Position numbers and translations under genes: made by a program. The notes under the pieces are model-generated. The model had not been told where the DNA came from. It saw nothing but the letters and a program-made list of their open reading frames with translations, and made no database searches. Source: Varroa destructor (taxonomy: Eukaryota > Arthropoda > Arachnida > Mesostigmata > Varroidae). Taken from it: DNA of 64,000 bases. The stretch covers positions 44,650,103-44,714,102 of the forward strand of contig NW_019211455.1 of the NCBI RefSeq assembly GCF_002443255.2. The letters run 5' to 3'. Positions within the stretch are counted from its first letter, which is position 1, and every line of letters starts with the position of its first letter. Below are positions 51,801 to 64,000 of the stretch, in pieces.

Positions 51801-54800
51801 TTTTCGATTGCATCTTCGTAACTTTATCCGAACTAACTTATACTTCAGTTATACTCACTTTGTTGATGCGAATCTCGTGTTCCGCTGTTAATCGCATAGC
51901 AATTCGTACACCGTCTCAATTAGCAGGCTTAAATGTTACAAGCTTTGCGTCTAGGACTGCTGTTCATCGAAACGAAGTGTGTCTACGTCCGGGGGAGAAG
52001 GTGGGATGGATGGGGTGCGAAGTTTAGTGGAGAAAATGTGGGGAAATTTTACTATTTTCACCTGCTACGAGAACCTATGGGTTACCTTCAATGAGTTAAC
52101 CATTTTACCGCCAGTTCAATACAACAACGATAAAAGGACAAACTGGACGAATAAAAATAACCAGGCCAATAAAATACTTGTCTTATACCGTCATTTTGAT
52201 CATCATATTCTGATAATCCGGCCTAATTTTCATTCGTGCTAAATCATAAACTCAAAAAGTTCGTATTTATCGTATTCCTTATATATGTATACTAAAGTGG
52301 TGTACAGTAATGTTATTGAATGTTGTCACCCATATAATCAGCGCGCCTTTAATCTTTATTCTCTTGATTTATGACACTCTATCCGATCACACCTGAGTAC
52401 GCGTAGCCATATTAACAGAGATATCATCGTTATTACCATCAAAAAATCATCATTTTTATGATGGAACATCAGCAATGGCGGCATGAAGCGTATCGATTGA
52501 AACGAGGTTACATATTATAGGAATGATTAATAGTGGTGCCGTAAATGATTGCATATCATGCATCCCACAGAGGTAAGAGGGGTAGTGATTGGCAGGCGGA
52601 GGGGCCAATTAAATTGGAAATAAACTCGTTGTTGATCATTATTCGACGATATATGCGTCTGGCGGATCGGCCTACTGGACGTCATACGCTGGCCTTCTTT
52701 AGGACCTGTCTGCGCATAGCCGGCACAACAGCTAAGCGCGATACACTCCGCGCAGTAAATAAATACATCGATTGATTTCGGCGTACACGCCAATGCAATA
52801 AATCTAAGAGCGAATTAATCTGACAAACGATTTTGTTTAGCCACGTTTACGCCTTTCCCCCTGCTCAGCTCAGGAGCCATCGTATTGCTAACGATGGCCA
52901 CCAGAAATAAAGCCTACTTGTTCTGCTTTACATCTACCTGCCTACGATTAGCTAACGGATCCCATCCAGACAGAGAGAGCGATCGCTAACGCAGGTGAAA
53001 CTGATCGACGGTCAGCTTCTCCTGCGTTCTCCTGCTTTTCTCGACTGTCCGGTGGTGATATGCACGGAGAACCTAGCTAATCTCCAACCTGTTACTTAGC
53101 GTCAAAACAAGCACGGTATTAATACAGCGTATGTCCATGCATACAGATCCGCTTAAAACCTAGTCCGTGTACCGGATAGAGCATCAACGAAGACCGCATA
53201 CGCGAACGTCAACGCTAGGGAGATACTGTCTACGTAGATAAATACTCATACGATTATGTTAACGAGTCGAATCAACGCGTGGACAGCGCTGCTAAACATT
53301 TTTTTGATTGTTATTAGAGATGACAACCGTCACTTTACAAAACAGGCCTATGGTGAAAAGCCAAGGAGCAGGACCCGCCTCACTCAGCACGCTCATTACG
53401 ATAACAGCAGCGGCAACAACAGTCATCATTGCAACATTTCGATTATACGAGGCCCCTCAAAAAAGTGAAGAGGGGAGAAAGGTAGGAGAACGTCCCAGTA
53501 CGTAACGTTGCAGTACTATATACTTCTTCGTGGTACCGGCATGAGGAATGGGTGCGTATAGTTTTGAGCATTTGCTGCTACTGCTGCATTTTTTGCAGCC
53601 ACCGTTGAAGGACGGGAAAAATTAGCGAGATGTCGCTTCAACGGATTGCACCACTGTTCGCATAGCGCTATCTACCGATTAGCGCGTTTGTTTCGCTAAA
53701 ATCGGCGTCTCCCTTTTGGAGAGCAGGAGATTCGGACATTCGATGACAACGGGTTATAAAGTCAGCGGCCTCTACTTCGGGATCTGTACACAGAACTGGG
53801 ACGGGACAGACGAGCTAAGCGACCCAGACACTCAGAACAGTCAGTGAAGTTCTGGGTCGACGGAAAATCATGGACGTACATATTGTCGATGCTGCTAATA
53901 CCAGTTAGCTGCTTTGCGTATAGGAGATTATAAATGAATACGTCAGTATGTTACCGTAACAAAGGTTGGTGTATAATAACAGTGCATGTGAGTAACAAGT
54001 CTGGGTCTTTTTCCGGATTATCTCTCAATGGACTCGTTCCATCGTTCGGCCGTCGTGTGCCCTTAATTTAGCGTATGTAATCGGGATTTCGCGTTCTTCT
54101 TTAAGATATATTCATTGTAGGTATGCTTTGTCAACAATCAATTATATACATTGAAAAACATGTAGTTCTTTTTCTAGGTGAGGTTAAAGTTAGTAGGGGC
54201 GTCTTTATCAGATAAATCCGCTTATAAGTTTGCCCTTCATTGCGGGGTACTAAAAACACGTAAATAGCATATGCAGATGTTACGCGACTCGGATCTTCCA
54301 GACTCCTGTTTTGGCATCGCGTGTTGTTTGCTAATCACAAAATACAAAATCGTAACCTTGTTGTGTGCTTGCTTAGGTATTAATACATAATGGTAATAAA
54401 ATGAACGATAAACACTTGAGTCTTATATCTACCTCTGGCTTATAAAAATCGCGTCCTAGGTTACCGAGAGCCGCTGAACACTCCGTTGTAGTTTGCTGTT
54501 ACTCACTAGAACGAAAAGGGCCTTTATAGGTCGCTTTTAATATGGAATGGTTCACGTTGAGCACGATCGCCTGCCACCCTCTTCTACAATGAGCCGAGTA
54601 TCGAACGCGAGATAAAGACGTTATTCTGTTCATCGCTCTCTGTCTATATGTTCCATAGGATGTAATCGATGACCGGATTAGGCCTATTTTACAGAGCACT
54701 CATCGAGGCGGGCGATGATTTCGCCTCACATCGCGAAGAACAAGGAAACAAACAACGGTATCACAAGGTCATACCATACAGGCCACAGCAGGCATATAAT

Positions 54801-57671
54801 TTGAATTAATACTTCTTAGTAATGCGCAATAATTACCGTACGGTATAATCGAGCCATCACCAAATAGACAAGTTTATACGTCGCAATATATCGGCGCAGT
54901 TTGCATAGTACTAACAACGTACGCATCTTCTCATCGTTCTGTTAACACGTGTAAATCAATTCCGCTCGATACAATCTATTGCTATTATTAGTTATGCTGC
55001 TGTTTGGAGATATTTATGCAGCACGATCGTTTTCTGCTAATTATTATGCATTCTGATCCCGATCGAATAGCTGACTGAAGTCAGACTAGCTAGGTTACGC
55101 AGGTGACTTGAAAAACAAACATTGGCCATTATGCGGAGGGGTGAACAGCGTGTCTGAATTGTGCTGGGCCTGTGGCGTCGGCGGCAGTGTTGTTGGGAAA
55201 TACACCATTAGTACGATTATCGTTGCTACTCTGCTCGTTGTCGTCAGTGGTGGGACTGTGCGCGGAAGAATCGGCCTAACACTGGGGATACAGCAGATTC
55301 AAAGAATAGATAGCGACTGATCGGTTCTAGTTACGATTGAAGAAAATTGACGCGTTCGGCGTCGTAGACTCACTCGTGCGAATCGTTACGGCTGCTGGCG
55401 TCGGTTCCGTCTCCGTCGACATGAAAGTAATATCGTCGACATGTCTTCAACAGTAAAGACGATACCCTACCGTGCTGTGAAATACCGCAGAGATTCAACG
55501 TTGACATTATTGTTACACCGATGTGCAGATATTCTATTCAGCTATAGCAACAATAGCACCAGCCAAAACAACAATGGGAAAGCATGCGATGCGTCCCTCA
55601 GTGATCACTCGCCGACCGAAGGCAGAATCGAAACGGTAGAAATTGAGTAATTTCACGTCGTGATGACACGGAAACTGCGGCAGTCGCGACAAAGGTAACG
55701 CTCGTAGCGCCTGTAGAAGCTGGTTGGTCGTCTCTATTTATTTAACGGCCGCGTAGAAGATAAAAGGCTTCCTTATTTGGCTTGATCGTTTACAAGAAAT
55801 GAGCATAGCGTATTCGTATAAAGTTGTCATAAAGATAGTTGCCATTGGAGATTGCCGATCACTAGGGGACGCTGTGTCCAATCGCGCGATCTGATCACAG
55901 CTGATGACTTGTGTTCCTATGTGTACCGAGGTACGTCTACGTACTTTTTTTTTGAATGCTTGACGACATTTTCATTACATAAAGAACTCCTTGAAATCCC
56001 CTCTCCGGTGTAGCATCAAGAACTTGCCCCCCACAGGAGAACATGTCGCCTAGGGAGTAGGCTGGGCATCCTCTTCGAAAACGGCAATAACTAGTTGATA
56101 AGTGCTCGCTCTGAATTAGAGTATATGCCTAGGCTTGGATTAAACTGGACATTGCTTTCAGTTATTTGACGACTACCATAAGCGTATTTAGACGTACCTG
56201 TTCATTATAACACGCACTGACATATAATATCAGATGTTAACAACGGCTTGATCGTCTCGCCGTGTCAGACAGGTGAAACGAGTCACAATTAGGCGAATCG
56301 CAGAAGCTCTCAGGCAATTCCGAATTTGGGTTAGAAGTGTGCATGTGTACCGGCAGTCCTCTCGAACCATAGCTTCCTATGGACTCGACCACAACAGGGC
56401 GCAACGTTAACGCCCCGCATCAGATAACGTAAGAAAAGAAAAACGACCCACTTTTCGTCAACTCCGTCTCTATTGGTATGGTGAAACAATGTGGTTATTG
56501 TTGAGCGTATTGCTGTTTCAGCGAGTCCCACTGACGTTGATGCTGTTATTGTAGTTATATTGTTGATTCTATTGTTGTACGAGATCCCTAGCCGTCTTTG
56601 CTGTCTGCTGTTTTGTCGTTTCCGTCGCGTAAGTTAACGCGATGCGCTGTTGTATCGCGTCAATATGACAAGAAGGCAGTATAGGTTTTTCGTTTACCCG
56701 GGAGTCTACCGATCGACTAGGCGAACTGTGCTCGCCATTAAATAGAAGAAGCCAAATAGAACCAAGCGTTGCTAGCCGAGCAAAAGGCACACAGTAGAAC
56801 GCAAGAGCTACCGACTAAGTTGCGTGTCCGGCTAGCTGTCTCAGCAAGTATTTATGTATATCCATATCTGGTTAGCAATGCAGTCGTTGGCGGCGCCCCC
56901 TGGTTCTCCCCAATAGCTTGGAGGCTTCTGTACCGTTGTTAGTAGTGGTGCCGATGACGGCATTACCGATGCTATAGCCAATGTTGCCAACGTTGTACAC
57001 AACTGGCAACAGCTTCATACGGTGGCATCCGTACGGAATAGCTGGTGATTGTTTGCTCCTATTGACCAGCACCGCTGGCGGCTGATAGCTCAAGTTAGCT
57101 ACTGTCAAACTTACTTTCTATCGGCTATCATTGCTATATTCAAGTCCTATATGGTGCCGCCGGTCATCGTGTGACTCAACATTCCTTAATATAACGTGCT
57201 GGTTTATTCCAGCTAACTGCAAACCAGCTGAAGTTTGTATCCAAGAGACTTCAGATGATTCATGGATCAAAAGTGGAGTTGAAGCGGAAATTACTTGGAA
57301 AAGGCTAACCCTCGTTAACAAAAAAGAAAAAGGCAATGACTTCAGTCATTTTAATCGCAGCTTGGGCACTGGACGTAGATGCAGTTCAATCGAACGAAAC
57401 ATCTCATCCCTAGCGTGTAGCTTCCTTTCTGTCTGCTCCGACAGCCGTTTGGCCTAACCCATAGCAAAAGGGGGTTTGAACGATGAACAAACACACGCCG
57501 ATTGTGCATTCATCCGCCTTCGTGTCCCTCTTTGTGTGTGTGTGTCTTATTACGCGTGTAGTGAGTTATGTACATTTGTACGTACATAATGTTCGTGTCT
57601 GACACTTTGTTTCCTCTACGTGTGAGTGTCTTTAAGAAAGGTGGTAGTATTTCTAGCATTTTGGGAAGAAT

Positions 57672-57703
<32 letters not shown>
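57672..57703 (+). repeat. (AAC)n microsatellite, about 10.7 units
   Basis: A perfect AAC trinucleotide run of 32 nt in the downstream intron. Confidence 0.95.
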
Positions 57704-60649
57704 GTGGTCACTGCCGAAACAGCTGTTAAGGACAAATGGTGGAATAGGCTAAACAATGAAAAGAAAACAACACAGAAACGTTTCTGTGGCTTCATCAGAT
57801 GATGCTTCGAATGAAGATGATGGGGCCGCTGTTTGGGGCTTTTCTTCTGTTCGGTCTATTTCTTTGGCGTTTTCAGCTTTTGTGCTTCCTCGCTCTCTAG
57901 GTCCGGTTGCGGGTACGTTGCCAACGGCTCTTGCCGTCTCTTCGGAGCTTACTAGATGATTCGTTGAGACGATTTTTTGCCCCCGTAGCGTCGACATGTT
58001 AGGAGATGCTGCAGTGGAACGAAACAAACCGGGGATGGGAGACGGGTCGGGGCCGATGCTCTCAACTGACGTATACGTATAGACTTGACGGCCAACTTCA
58101 ATTCGTTTGTTCAACGTTGCTGTGATCGGCCAGTGCTACCCATTTCGCCATGTGGCGTAAAGAGGCGTTTGTCGATGACGTTGGCTAACTTTTTCCTTTT
58201 GGGAAACTGGTTGCTAGACGGTGTCTCTCAGCTGTATGAAAGTTGACATCTAGCGGTGTAGTTGTATCTGTCGGGGTGTGTGAAAAGTGGTTTGGTATTT
58301 GCCAACGGCGCGGTGTTTTCAAGCGATAAAAAACGCGCGAGCACGGGTAGTTGCGCTGCTGGCCAGGAAATGTCGGCGGTCAATCTGGCATCCTTCTCGC
58401 ACAAGACGATAATACCAATGGTGCGCTGTCGCTTGTTGATCAACATTGTTCGTTCAATAACAAAGCAACATGCATTCCTTAAAAAAACCAAATGAAACTA
58501 TGGGCAACAGGCTGAATAGACGGACGAGGAAAAAAATCTGCGAGAATCTTTAGAAGAAACACGACATTTGGTGCTTTATCGAAACTAACGGGAAAGTAAT
58601 GCTTGGCACTATGATGAAATAAAGCGAAGAAGAATGGAATAGAAATCAAATAGAGATTTCAAAGATGGGACGTCAACCCAATCATACACAAATGACAATG
58701 AAGAATGGTAGCTGTAATGCAACATCGACCCTGAGCAAAAATGGCACAAGAACAATACATCAGAAAAACTACCTCCGTAAGCCGTTCTGTCTCAGTCGGT
58801 TGTTTCAGTGACCCAGTTGATTAACTGTATCAAGCTTCGTTGTCTTTTTTCCCAATACATATCATGTCCACGGTTCATAACCCCCGTACAAACACCTGGT
58901 CATGTCGCCCACACATGGGAGCCTTCTTCCGCTTTGTAGGACTTTTCGATTAGACGAAAGCTGGTTCTATTGGGTTTTATTTGTTCTTGTATTTTTTTTT
59001 ACCTAACCAATCTTGATTTCGTGCAAATGTACCTCACAGACTGCCTCCACTTGCCTCCAAAGAGATGGAACTCACCATTGTTTTGGCATACGAGGCCTTT
59101 TCTTCCTCAGTCGCGTCAGACTGGATCATCTGTTATACCTGTGCTAAGGCCAAATCTAAGCCAGACATAATATATCCCCCGTACGGCTTTAAGCAGTAAG
59201 CTATTAGGTCCAACTGATTCTACGATTGTGTACATCTAGTTTTCGTGTTGTCCAACTACGATTTATGTGATTCCTTTGTTTCTCCTTTTTACCTTATTCC
59301 GTCGCGTTGGATTTACTTGCTTCTAGTTCACAAAATTTAGGTTAATATAATTTCACTATTGCTGCTGCTACGTTTCAGTAGTACGTTACAGACGTTACAA
59401 CTACTTGTATACGGTCTCCAACTCAGCTGACATGCCTACTGGGCAATTGGCAGAGAGAAAGTAAATAATCTAGACTTCAGACCTAAGAACGCCTATGGGA
59501 CAGGTTAACAATGGTAGACAACCCTATCGACTTCCCGTGACGTATCGGCTCCCAACTTACTCCACCTTATAAAGCCTGTCGTTACGAACCTAAGTTCATC
59601 GGGCTTTTACTGATTCTGCTATTGATCGTTCGCTGTTCACAATCTTCTGCAACCCCCTTTTGTATGGCTACTTGGTAGGCGCAGCAACGAAGCGCTCTGT
59701 GTGCCTCTATCCTACCTAGCCATCCACTAATACTCCGGCTGTTGAGCTGCATGTGTTACTCTTCGATGGTGGCATCGTCCTAGTGATTATGATGGTTTCC
59801 ATTGGTGTCACGCCAGTCCAATCGTGTTCGGTCCGTGACTGGCTGTTGCACGTCTTACTGCACCGGCTCAGATGAATCTGCAGTTTGCTGGACAACTAAT
59901 TGTCGCAGGCTGTTGTCGTCTGCCTCAATCAATTTCGAAACCCCTCACAAGAACCCCTATAGCTTTCTTGCCCACGGAAGAAATCGCTGGATGCCTTCCA
60001 TAGGGTACCGTCCCGATTTCCTAAGATTCGGTATATCTTCGGCAACCACAGGGTTTAATCGGTGCTCAACTCAATGGCTTTTTCGTAGAGCCGGACGAAA
60101 CGTTAACTAACAGTCGTAGTGATGCCATTGCAAAGCAGCTAGGAATAACATAAGCGTCTCTTCAGCCTTGTAATGCCCGTTGCACGCAAGCCAAATCTCA
60201 GCTTAAATATGCGGCTACTGTAGTACTTCAGCCGCCGATCTTTATGCGAGAGATGGCTTCAGTCCCTACCGTATATCATTTTACTGTAATTCCTATCCCA
60301 TAGCACAGGTTGTTTGACCATGCGATTCCTACATCCCGCTTTCCCGTCCGACGGTTTGTTAATTCGGTTGGTCCGAAATCGGAGCCAAACAAATACTCTT
60401 AAATCTGTACACACAGCTGCACACACCATCATCCCTTAAACACATCTATGCAGGCTCTTGTTGCAAATACAGGCTCAGCCCTTTTAGGTTTCTATCGGCC
60501 TATTAGAGCCGTGGCAAGAAGGGGCTTGTTGCTTACAAGTAGTGAACATCAATTCTAGTTTGTCGTGGCTATCTGACCAGTCAGTGAGCCACAAATGGTA
60601 AGCTCATCAGCCGTATGTACCTTTCTGCTTGAAGCACGGACTTCAGATT

Positions 60650-60652
<3 letters not shown>

Positions 60653-60686
<34 letters not shown>
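60653..60686 (+). repeat. (GA)17 microsatellite
   Basis: An uninterrupted GA dinucleotide run of 34 nt, continuing briefly as AAGAGAAAA. GA runs can bind GAGA-type factors in arthropods, but nothing else here points to a promoter. Confidence 0.95.
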
Positions 60687-60693
<7 letters not shown>

Positions 60694-60698
60694 AACTG

Positions 60699-60732
60699 CC
60701 GAAGCCCGTTCAAAGGGCTTCGGAAGCCCGTT
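60699..60732. repeat. 9-bp inverted repeat followed by a direct repeat of one arm
   Basis: CCGAAGCCC (60699-60707) and GGGCTTCGG (60715-60723) form a perfect inverted repeat with a 7-nt loop. AAGCCCGTT at 60702-60710 recurs at 60724-60732. It lies about 12 nt after the GA microsatellite. Confidence 0.7.
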
Positions 60733-63700
60733 ATTTGGACTACTAGCTTGTCGAGGGCTGAGGGTCTGATCTTCGTTTGTCAGTGGTGTCCAAGGCTGAA
60801 CAGGAGTCGGAAGCGAGCATTGGGCAGGTAGCAAACTCGCCGTTTTATAGCACTAGGTAGAAAAGATGGTAGCGCTGATGGTGGGTTCTGTCGATCTGTG
60901 TTCACGACAGTGTATTTGGGTATAGGATAGCATATGGTTGTTTGTGTAGAAGCGAATTTGGGTGCTTACGTAGCTATTGAACACAGCAGGACCCCACGTA
61001 GCCGAATTTTTTTTGCTGGCACGAATGTGGCTGGTGTTGACAAGCTATGGGGAACCAATGATACTTAAGGTTTCATCCATTGAACGTTTTCTGTATGTGT
61101 ATGGCAAGGGGATGGATGGCAGGCGGTTGTGTTGAAACGTGACTCTATTCGACTCGATCCGCTCAAAGCGTCATAGAAAACAAACAGGAAATCTTACAAC
61201 ATGCGCGAGTACTAAACATAATATAGTGCTGCGAACGAAAATCTTCGATAGGACAAAACCAAGAGAAGAAACCTGTAATGGTAAAAATCCTGGTTGAATT
61301 CGTTCGACCATAGCTAGAGATCATAGAATAGAGCTAGTTGTATATGGGATATGTATGAGATTCACACGCTCGTATCAATTATTGGTAAGTTATTTTGTAG
61401 TTATCATGTCATTAGCGAAACCTATAGTAGACCCATATAACGCCGTAAGTCACATCGTTACCTAATCCAAAAAGTTACCTATAAAAAAGCACCAGCAACA
61501 ATAACGATAATTATAGCGCGCGAAACTGCAATAGACACTCGATCGAATAATGTGGCCATGGCGCACTCAACAAACTACCCTCAGTTGTTGTTACCGGATG
61601 ATGTGAGGTGTATAAGCAGCCAATCGTGCGGACATCGCATATTCTACCTACAATGTTTTGCTTCGGGAACAGTTGGACGGAATGGCCTGCGCGCCTGGCA
61701 GTAAACAGGTGGCATTTTCACGGCAACATTCAAGTAGCTTTAGGTTACCAAGGTCACAGGCATCAATTCATGAGCGGTGTTTCACTGGCCTTTGTAAACT
61801 ACTTTTTCTGTATAATTTGTCCTTGCTTGCTTATAGTTTATTTTCTTACTAGCGCGCAATTCTGCTACTAGAGCAAACGCTGTCCGCGATGACAGGTCAA
61901 GAAAAAGATATATATATGGCACTGTTAGATGTCCACGGTCGTTCTGATGAACGTCCCCCCGCAAACTCATTTATCCTTCTTATTTTCTTTTTTTTCGCTG
62001 CTTCTCTAACATTTGATCGTTTCGGCGGATATTCGATCCTCCGTCGCGTGTTTTAATTCCTCTCTTATTTCGCGTGCGTTCTATGATTTTTGTTAAGACG
62101 TTTTCACTGAGGCTACATCTCTCCATCATTGTTGTATCAGTGGAACGCCCTCTCGCTCCCGCGGAACCTCCGAGCCTTCCTGAGCACCGAGAAACTGTTA
62201 TCGTTCACTATGTTCATGTTTCCTTGCTGCTCTCTGACGTCGCTCTTCGTTGAGCGCCTCGTCCTTGCTTCTTTCCCCGCGCTAACATGCTGTCGTCCGG
62301 GAGCTACGCAGCGCTATACAACATCCCAGACGCAATGAAAATGGCGAAGACACTGACGAAGGTAGCTACGTTGCTAGTACATAATGGCCCAACGGCCTAC
62401 CTGCAAGGGCTTTACCGCTATATGTACCATAGCAGACGCTGGCTTCACCCAAGGCTACATCACGGAGTGGCCATATGAAAAGGCGCCGACGCGACAAAGC
62501 CGAAACGACGCAGGAAGCATTCCGCACAGGAGAGCAACGACGGAAGCCGCTGTGCTGCCCCAGTAGCAGTGGTGAGCAAGGGAAAAAGAAGATTACGTGC
62601 ACGCTTTATGATGAAAGGAAACGGCAGGGGAAACGTGGGGTAACATGGGACGACGTCCTTAGGGTATCTTCGCTCTGCTTGCAACGGCCGTCTTTTCCCG
62701 ATCCGTGTCTAGCTTTAACACACGTTTCCGGCCTGCGCTTGTCCCCCTTTGCAACTAAGGCTCCCAAGGCTGACTTGCCTGCCCCTGGTCCAGCAATTTG
62801 TCCTAATGTAATGCGTTAGCTACATGTACGGCTTGCGTGTGTACTCTAAGCTACGAACGATTGCTCAGCTGACTCACCTGGTTCCTGGCCCTCCAATGCA
62901 CCCACAACGATCGCTAGCCCATAGCGCAGTGACGCCAGTTTTGATATGGCGATGAAGGTGTTTTACATAGCACACCGTTGCTAGGTGGGAACAAGGAGTC
63001 AGCGATGGCAACCGGTTGCCGGGGGACCCGGTGCCAGGTTAGATACGGCCCGCAGGAAACGGGAATCTCGCAAGGTTTCCTTGTCGTCGACAACACAGCG
63101 TTCTAAGTCTCGGAAAGTGCAGAGATAGAAGTGATAGACAGAAAGAGCGAAAGAGGGATGCGGGAGCAAGAGAGAGAGAGCACACAAAGGAAAAATAGAA
63201 AGAAAGTGAGTCCGGGCAACCGGACAAGAAGTTCAGAATGGTAGAGGCGAAACTGAATAGATTCCAAAGCCCGGGCACTCATGAGCAAGATTGGGCATAT
63301 CAAGGTCCTAAAGGCGAGGATTTTGAGGGGCAGCAAAGAGGAGCTGATGCTTGGCATTTGGTCGTGATGATGGCAGAAAGCTTGCCGGAATAAAGTGTGT
63401 GATTCACGGTCCTTTCTGTATCTTTCGTTCTCACGTATGACAGATCAGAAGCTGCTCACAGGAACGAAAAAAGTACAAAGGAAGCAGAGGTTGTATGAAC
63501 GAAGGTGATGTACTAGTCCGATTACTAGACTTATTTATTTTGGAGCGACAAACCATGTAATCAACTTCTGTTTGAAGAAAAATTTTAAGCAGACTTTAGG
63601 TAGGGGCACAGGGCATCGAGTAGTATAATGGATGGAAGATGGCGGAATAGCAGATACGCGACAGCAGGTGAAAGCGGGAACTGAGAACAAGTGCACGTTT

Positions 63701-64000
63701 CGCTCTGTGCACACTGGTAGCAAAGCTCATGTAAAGTTGCCTTTTCTTCTCATTAGCTTTGTTAACAAGTAACAAAACGATGACAGGAGATCAAAAATAC
63801 AAAGTAGATGCACGCATAGTTACTCTTATTTTTGCGGTAGATAAATATATTTCTACGAAAAAAAAAGTTAGCATTTGGAGGCAGTGAAGATTTGACTACA
63901 CCCAACCAGATGGTAATTTGTAAATTATACCAGCTGTTACGCGACATAAATGTTTATTGTTTACCGACGGTCGTGTGATCCTTTATTACTTGAATAGCAC

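Larger units (their letters stand above)
45882..64000 (+). other. Downstream plexin intron (donor only), longer than 18 kb
   Basis: It starts at the donor GTACGT (45882). I searched the + strand by eye for the plexin PSI signature (DP-x-CGWC and flanking cysteines) and for further sema or IPT exons and found none. The interval contains an AAC run (57672), a GA run with adjacent hairpin (60653-60732), short TG runs (about 57533), and protein-like but unrecognised ORF fragments at 55.1-55.65 kb and 57.75-58.11 kb. A short, poorly conserved exon could be hidden here, so the interval may hold more than one intron. Confidence 0.6.

Noticed and set aside
53950..53996. GWC-containing frame ending near GTGAGT, considered as a PSI exon
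   Set aside because: It lacks the cysteine before GWC and the DP motif; flanking residues do not resemble a plexin.
61026..61040. TGT GGC TGG TGT, which would read CGWC as in a plexin PSI domain
   Set aside because: A TGA follows immediately in frame and the upstream residues do not fit a PSI domain.
1..64000. Prokaryotic features (operons, CRISPR arrays, IS elements, Shine-Dalgarno sites)
   Set aside because: The window has spliced coding exons, long introns and microsatellites; no regularly spaced repeats or dense ORFs are present.

Overview
This is a eukaryotic, almost certainly animal, window dominated by non-coding DNA. The one gene I can identify is a plexin (semaphorin receptor) on the + strand. 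Two of its coding exons are visible: a large one at 29541-30959 (473 codons) and a short one at 45705-45881 (59 codons). Both end in phase 0 and are separated by an intron of about 14.7 kb. Together they give a signal/anchor segment followed by nearly all of a sema beta-propeller. The PSI, IPT, transmembrane and cytoplasmic GAP parts are not visible and presumably lie to the right of the window.

Organism: the spliceosomal introns, many short microsatellites, slightly AT-rich composition, invertebrate-type plexin sequence and very long introns suggest an arthropod. A mite or tick would fit, but the sequence does not prove it. I cannot tell PlexA from PlexB with confidence; a few sequence features (the DYNLLQDA stretch) lean me weakly toward a PlexB type.

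Layout: 1-29483 is 5' flank and/or a very long 5'-UTR intron. It carries scattered microsatellites, a few protein-like short ORFs without recognisable family (5.0-6.0 kb; 7.2-8.3 kb, possibly a decayed retroelement), and two sites with the structure of recursive-splicing ratchet points (4043/4044 and 26644/26645). 29484-30959 is the first coding exon, whose leader carries a six-codon uORF overlapping the start codon as ATGA. 30960-45704 is an intron that contains a candidate terminal exon near 37375. 45705-45881 is the second coding exon. 45882-64000 is the start of another intron longer than 18 kb, with microsatellites including (GA)17 beside a hairpin.

I found no RNA gene, CRISPR array, intact transposon or bacterial-type operon, and nothing that amounts to a clear new biological system. 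The most interesting leads are the uORF/start overlap, the candidate ratchet points and the possible intronic terminal exon. All are hypotheses that RNA evidence could settle.
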